Of a stretch of DNA of 16,394 bases, positions 13,360-16,394 are shown one piece after another. Both the position numbers and the translations under genes were made by a program. Each line of letters starts with the position of its first letter. Position 1 is the stretch's first letter. The DNA is from JABMPJ01 sp964345005. GTDB lineage: Bacteria > Verrucomicrobiota > Kiritimatiellia > UBA8416 > JABMPJ01. A model generated the notes under the pieces. That model saw nothing but the letters and a program-made list of their open reading frames with translations. It searched no databases and was not told the origin of the DNA. Location: the NCBI GenBank assembly GCA_964345005.1, contig CAYFPQ010000072.1, positions 1 through 16,394 on the forward strand, given 5' to 3'.

Positions 13360-14676
13360 TTATTGAATCGCAAAAAAGGTCCCCGGATAGAAGAACGAAG
13401 GGGCTTGAGCCCAGATGCGTATGTGATCCAGATACATGGATGCATTTTTCGTCACCACGAAGGTGACGCCCGTGAATGCATTGAGTGTATCGGCGTAGAA
13501 GCCATAGTCAGCAATCGCCTTCGACTCATCGATCCAGAGCGACCACTCCTTGCTGCTATAATCACCGCAGACACGAACACGGCTCCACTTCCCCGTGTCA
13601 ACCGCCACGCCGGTATCCACCACGGCATCGTCATTGTAGGCCGACAGTGTGCCGTCGGTATCGACCCAGAACACGGCCGTGGCATCGGACGGAATGCTGC
13701 CGAACCAGATAATGCCGCCTGGTGCGAACGCCACGTTAGTGGCAAAAGTGTCATCGGCATACCAATTCGTCCCCATGTAGACCACGTGGTCCCAGTCACT
13801 GGTACTGAGGATCCCTCCGTCTTCATCGCCCCAGCACAGATAGACTGCGTCCTGCGCGTGATCCACCAGAACCACCTGGCCGTTGAGCGTGGCGTTCGAC
13901 GCCGTGAGACCGGACACCGGTAGATTCGTCACCTGTAGAGCGCCGCTCTCGTAATAGGTCTCGCGCCAGTCGGTCCAGTCGACACGATGCGTGTAGTTGC
14001 TCACCAGCAATTCCTGCATGAGCGTGAATTCCGCATCGGATTGAACCCCGCAGTAACGATCGTCGTTCACCTGCTGGTAAGGAACCTGATACATGCGACG
14101 GAACCATGTGTGCAACGCCGGGTCGCTCTGTCCCAGCGCTTCCATGATATACGTGTAGAACGTGTACCAGTTACTGTAGCGCTCACGCGTATCCACAGCC
14201 ATCCGCCAGGAAATGAAATCCAGTTCCGGAGTCTGGCCGGCACGGTAAAGGGCGCATACTTCATACAGATCGAGGAGCCTTCCCCCATCCTTGAACCGGC
14301 AACCCATCTCCACATCGAAGAGCACCCGGCCTCGCTCCGCTGCATCGTAGACCTCACACAGCGAGCGGAGGTTATCCCATCGGTAATAGTCATGCCACTC
14401 ATTGGTGGTTGCCGTTCCGCAGTGGCGGGTCTGAATGCCATGTTCTTCCAGCTTGGCCCGCGCGTATTCCACCAGCCGATAACTGTGTAGCGAGAGGCGA
14501 TCTCCACTCTGTGCAAGATCATCCAACTCCGAGTCTGACAATCCGGTGTCCCACCAGCCGTATACACTCAAGCGGCTCAGGTGCCCTGCAAACCGCCACA
14601 TGTCGTTGGAGCCTCTTGCAAAACCCCGCAAACGGGCTGATTTACTGAAGACGACTGGTGCGCCTCGAAACGGCAA
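13360..14676 (-). pseudogene. Multidomain beta-sandwich surface protein, 5'-truncated at an IS end
   Basis: The open frame has 438 codons, but residues before about 24 come from repeat DNA: the 14-base inverted repeat at 14609-14622 encodes residues 19-23. Native sequence begins near NDMWRFAGHLSRLSVYGWWD, which resembles the end of a LamG domain (SVYGWWDTGLSDSELDDLA). A helical, tryptophan- and tyrosine-rich middle of unknown family spans about 65-245. A fibronectin-III-like segment follows (VSGLTASNATLNGQV, YLCWGDEDGG). A final concanavalin-like module runs about 330-425 (WSRVRVCGDYSSKEWSLWID, MYLDHIRIWAQ). No signal peptide or ribosome site remains, although such proteins are normally exported. 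It is therefore probably the intact 3' part of a gene cut by the insertion sequence. Confidence 0.6.
14609..14622 (+). repeat. Left putative terminal inverted repeat
   Basis: GAGCCTCTTGCAAA is an exact 14-base match to the reverse complement of 16198-16211. Similarity does not extend further inward. Confidence 0.55.
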
Positions 14677-14683
14677 TTTCTAT

Positions 14684-14806
14684 CATCGTCCCGATCGTCG
14701 TCTTGATCTTCGTCAATCTGTCCCATCTTCGTCTCGATCCTTGTCCTGATCTTTGTCGACGAGGATAAGGAACGACGAAGATCGTGACGACGATCAAGAC
14801 AAAGAA
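14684..14806. repeat. Back-to-back GAY-NNN hexanucleotide arrays
   Basis: Read on the minus strand from 14757 down to 14684, GAC or GAT recurs about every six bases (GACAAA, GATCAG, GACAAG, GATCGA, GACGAA). On the plus strand from 14758 to 14806 the same pattern runs the other way (GACGAA, GATCGT, GACGAC, GATCAA, GACAAA). The two meet at GTCGAC (14755-14760), giving an imperfect inverted structure. No convincing gene uses it in either direction. It occupies the non-coding stretch 14677-14922 together with the hairpin next to the transposase start. Confidence 0.6.
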
Positions 14807-14854
14807 GCCGCAAGACTCGGTGCCATTCCACCCGCACATATTCCAAGAAACGGA

Positions 14855-14870
14855 TCCCCCCGGAGGGGGA
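14855..14870 (+). other. Small GC hairpin
   Basis: TCCCCC and GGGGGA form a six-base stem around CGGA just before the transposase leader stem-loop. No T-run follows, so I do not call it a terminator. Confidence 0.35.
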
Positions 14871-14935
14871 AAGCTGCTACTCTTCTCCCGACAAGAATAA
14901 CCCCAAAAATGGGAGGAGAAGAGTGAGCAAGCTTT
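14870..14935 (+). promoter_or_regulatory. Stem-loop sequestering the transposase ribosome site and start codon
   Basis: Left arm 14870-14888 (AAAGCT, GCT, ACTCTTCTCC) pairs with right arm 14915-14935 (GGAGAAGAGT, AGC, AGCTTT), 19 pairs with two single-base bulges on the right. The right arm holds part of the Shine-Dalgarno GGAGGAG (14912-14918) and the GTG start (14923-14925). A transcript entering from outside would fold and hide the start. This is the principle known from IS10 and IS50, where hairpins block transposase translation from read-through RNA. Confidence 0.6.
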
Positions 14936-16017
14936 CGACGGTGAGTATAAGCATACAGCGGCACCTGTTTCCAGCATTAGAAGACGAAATCGGCGAGCTT
15001 TCCGACAAGGAGCGGAAGTTCGTTCGGATCATCGAACTGATCGAGATTGGACGCTTTCTCGTCGGGCATGGCTGGTGTGGCGTGGGCCGCAAGCCGCATA
15101 GCCGCCAGGCGTTGGCAAAGGCCTTCATTGCCAAGGCGGTCTGGAACATTACCACAACGCGTGCGTTGATCGATCTGATCCGAACCAGCCCAAGTCTGCG
15201 ACGCTTGTGCGGATGGGATACGGTGGCCGACATCCCTGACGAGAGCGCGTTTTCGCGGGCTTTTGCGCTCTTCTCCACCATGGAACTGCCTCAGCGGATT
15301 CATGAGGCGCTGGTAAACGAGCATCTTGGAGAGAAGCTGTGCGGGCATGTCAGCCGCGACTCCACGGCCATCAAGGGCCGGGAGAAACCGAAGCCGAAGG
15401 CCAAGGCAGAAACGAAGAAAGTAAAGAAGCGTGGTCGGCCACGAAAGGGAGAGAAGCGCGAGAAGAAACCGCCACGTCGCCTGGAGTTGCAACCGTTCCG
15501 GAGCCTGGAGGAGAATCTCGCCGATCTGCCTGCCTTCTGCAATGTGGGCTGCAAGAAGAACAGCAAGGGCTATAAGGAAACGTGGATTGGCTACAAGTTG
15601 CATCTGGATGTCATCGACGGCGATATTCCGATCAGCGGCATCGTCACCGCCGCCTCGCTGCACGACTCCCAGGCCGCAATCCCTCTGGCACAGATGAGTG
15701 CCGAGCGCGTCACCAGCCTCTATGATCTGATGGATGCGGCCTATGACGCCAAAGAGATCGACGACTTCAGCCGTTCGCTGGGCCATGTGCCGATCATCGA
15801 TGACAATCCGGGTCGTGGACAGAAGAAGCTGCAAATGGCCCCGGCTGAGAAGATGCGATTCAAGGAGCGCTCATCTGCGGAACGTGTCAACTCGAACTTG
15901 AAGGACAACTATGGGGGGAATCATGTCCGCGTGCGAGGGGCTGAGAAAGTGGCCTGTCATCTGATGTTCGGGCTACTCGCGCTCACCGCCACGCAGCTTT
16001 TCAATCTCCTGCTCTGA
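14923..16017 (+). CDS. DDE transposase (IS4/IS5-superfamily type)
   Basis: A 364-residue transposase. The N-terminal 130 residues form a helical DNA-binding region of the DUF772 kind (SRQALAKAFIAKAVWNI, 60-76). The catalytic core shows Asp146 in VSRDSTAI, Asp271 in LMDAAYDAKEI and Glu320 in SSAERVNSNLKDNYG. It ends with the common HVRVRGAEKVACHLMFG block. A lysine/arginine-rich insertion (about 150-188) includes an AT-hook-like KKRGRPRKG. The frame is intact, so the enzyme may be functional. Start is GTG at 14923, with GGAGGAG at 14912-14918 and no competing ATG. It cuts and joins DNA at the element's ends. I cannot name the exact IS family. Confidence 0.9.
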   Translation: MSKLSTVSISIQRHLFPALEDEIGELSDKERKFVRIIELIEIGRFLVGHGWCGVGRKPHSRQALAKAFIAKAVWNITTTRALIDLIRTSPSLRRLCGWDTVADIPDESAFSRAFALFSTMELPQRIHEALVNEHLGEKLCGHVSRDSTAIKGREKPKPKAKAETKKVKKRGRPRKGEKREKKPPRRLELQPFRSLEENLADLPAFCNVGCKKNSKGYKETWIGYKLHLDVIDGDIPISGIVTAASLHDSQAAIPLAQMSAERVTSLYDLMDAAYDAKEIDDFSRSLGHVPIIDDNPGRGQKKLQMAPAEKMRFKERSSAERVNSNLKDNYGGNHVRVRGAEKVACHLMFGLLALTATQLFNLLL

Positions 16018-16237
16018 CGAAACGGACCGCTTCGGCAAGGAACGGCTGCTTTTCGTTCTCCAAAACACGGGGGACCGGGACCGGTGTGCCGGAAAACGGC
16101 CATTTCTCGCGTCCGCACAGAATCTACCCTCGAAATCGGCCCAACATCATGCGATAGTCACAATATCACGCCGGTGCGGACCCACTCGCCGGATAGCTTT
16201 GCAAGAGGCTCTGGTGTGAACGCAGGAGGCGCCGAAG
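16018..16237. other. Intergenic region, no gene
   Basis: This holds the 3' non-coding part of the insertion sequence and the right inverted repeat. I see no coding frame or terminator with a T-run. Confidence 0.5.
16198..16211 (-). repeat. Right putative terminal inverted repeat
   Basis: TTTGCAAGAGGCTC, exact reverse complement of 14609-14622, about 180 bases past the transposase stop. Confidence 0.55.
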
Positions 16238-16394
16238 ATGACGAAGATCGCAAGACAAGGCCGGACGCTGGAATTCACTTTTCCCGAGATGCCCAAGACG
16301 CTTCATGCCAAGTATACAGGCAAGTCCATACCAACACGGATGGTTGCAGCCTTGCCGCGGAACTACAATGCCCGGAGGCTGTTCCCACTGCTGG
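16238..16394 (+). CDS. N-terminal part of a putative esterase (runs off the edge)
   Basis: An open frame begins at ATG 16238, with AGGAGG eight bases ahead, and runs to the window edge, giving 52 residues. The sequence around SIPTRMVAALPRNYNARRLF followed by PLL resembles the strand leading into the oxyanion region of alpha/beta-hydrolase esterases, where LPxNYxxxxxYPLLVFLHG is common. The HG motif and nucleophile would lie beyond the window. There is no signal peptide. The first codons coincide with a GACGAAGATCG sequence also found in the hexanucleotide array at 14774-14784, so the start may lie in repeat-derived DNA. Confidence 0.45.
   Translation, partial: MTKIARQGRTLEFTFPEMPKTLHAKYTGKSIPTRMVAALPRNYNARRLFPLL

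Larger units (their letters stand above)
14609..16211. mobile_element. Insertion sequence with DDE transposase and putative terminal inverted repeats
   Basis: GAGCCTCTTGCAAA at 14609-14622 and its exact reverse complement at 16198-16211 flank the transposase gene, giving an element of about 1.6 kb. The left repeat coincides with loss of native sequence in the beta-sandwich gene. I find no convincing target-site duplication, and the 300-base left non-coding arm holding hexanucleotide arrays is long for an IS. The repeats could instead be copies of a dispersed palindrome, with true IS ends nearer the transposase. Confidence 0.5.

Noticed and set aside
13363..13923. Plus-strand open frame of 186 codons opposite the beta-sandwich gene
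   Set aside because: The minus-strand frame has clear FN3-like and concanavalin-like patterns; this one has none.
14855..14870. GC hairpin before the transposase as an intrinsic terminator
   Set aside because: No T-run follows the stem.
14977..15834. Minus-strand open frame of 285 codons over the transposase
   Set aside because: Antisense to an intact DDE transposase; no domain recognised.
1..16394. CRISPR array, tRNA or rRNA genes
   Set aside because: I saw no regularly spaced direct repeats of 25-40 bases, no cloverleaf with a TTC-arm signature, and no rRNA sequence. The hexanucleotide arrays lack spacers.

Overview
The window looks like a chromosomal fragment of a moderately GC-rich, sulfatase-bearing polysaccharide degrader. 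A PVC-superphylum bacterium (Kiritimatiellota, Lentisphaerota, Verrucomicrobiota or Planctomycetota) is the best guess. The reasons are a very large secreted LamG protein, a DUF3604-type protein, a sulfatase plus a second sulfatase fragment, two creatininase-family hydrolases and hexanucleotide GAY-NNN arrays. This placement is inferred from gene content; no rRNA, tRNA or other marker gene is present. A 10-base N run at 10213-10222 shows that the sequence comes from a draft assembly.

Left region (1-4570). An imperfect intergenic palindrome (79-151) precedes a carbon-nitrogen hydrolase on the minus strand. That gene is divergent from a creatininase-family hydrolase on the plus strand. A GNAT acetyltransferase meets the creatininase gene tail to tail. 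The acetyltransferase gene follows, three bases after its stop codon, a DUF3604/PHP-like protein gene on the same (minus) strand. The 4385-4570 gap separates this gene divergently from the central operon.

Central operon (4571-11483). Three genes are translationally coupled: a 1588-residue exported LamG protein with a probable alpha-helical-barrel carbohydrate-active core (TAATG overlap to the next gene), a second creatininase-family hydrolase (ATGA overlap to the next gene), and a Cys-type sulfatase. I read the central operon and its left neighbours as a catabolic locus for a sulfated and probably amide-bearing glycan. The large protein would act outside the cytoplasm, and the sulfatase and amide hydrolases, which show no signal peptide, would act inside. 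The substrate is not evident from sequence.

Right region (11484-16394) is a patchwork of damaged and mobile DNA. A zinc-type medium-chain dehydrogenase breaks off inside its Rossmann fold and runs into an inverted internal fragment of another sulfatase. Next comes a two-gene nucleotidyltransferase/small-protein module, apparently transcribed leaderless from a promoter whose -10 overlaps a palindrome. A multidomain beta-sandwich protein on the minus strand has lost its 5' end at an inverted repeat that is probably the left end of an insertion sequence. The DDE transposase has its Shine-Dalgarno and GTG start inside a long stem-loop. A truncated gene resembling the start of a putative esterase runs off the right edge.
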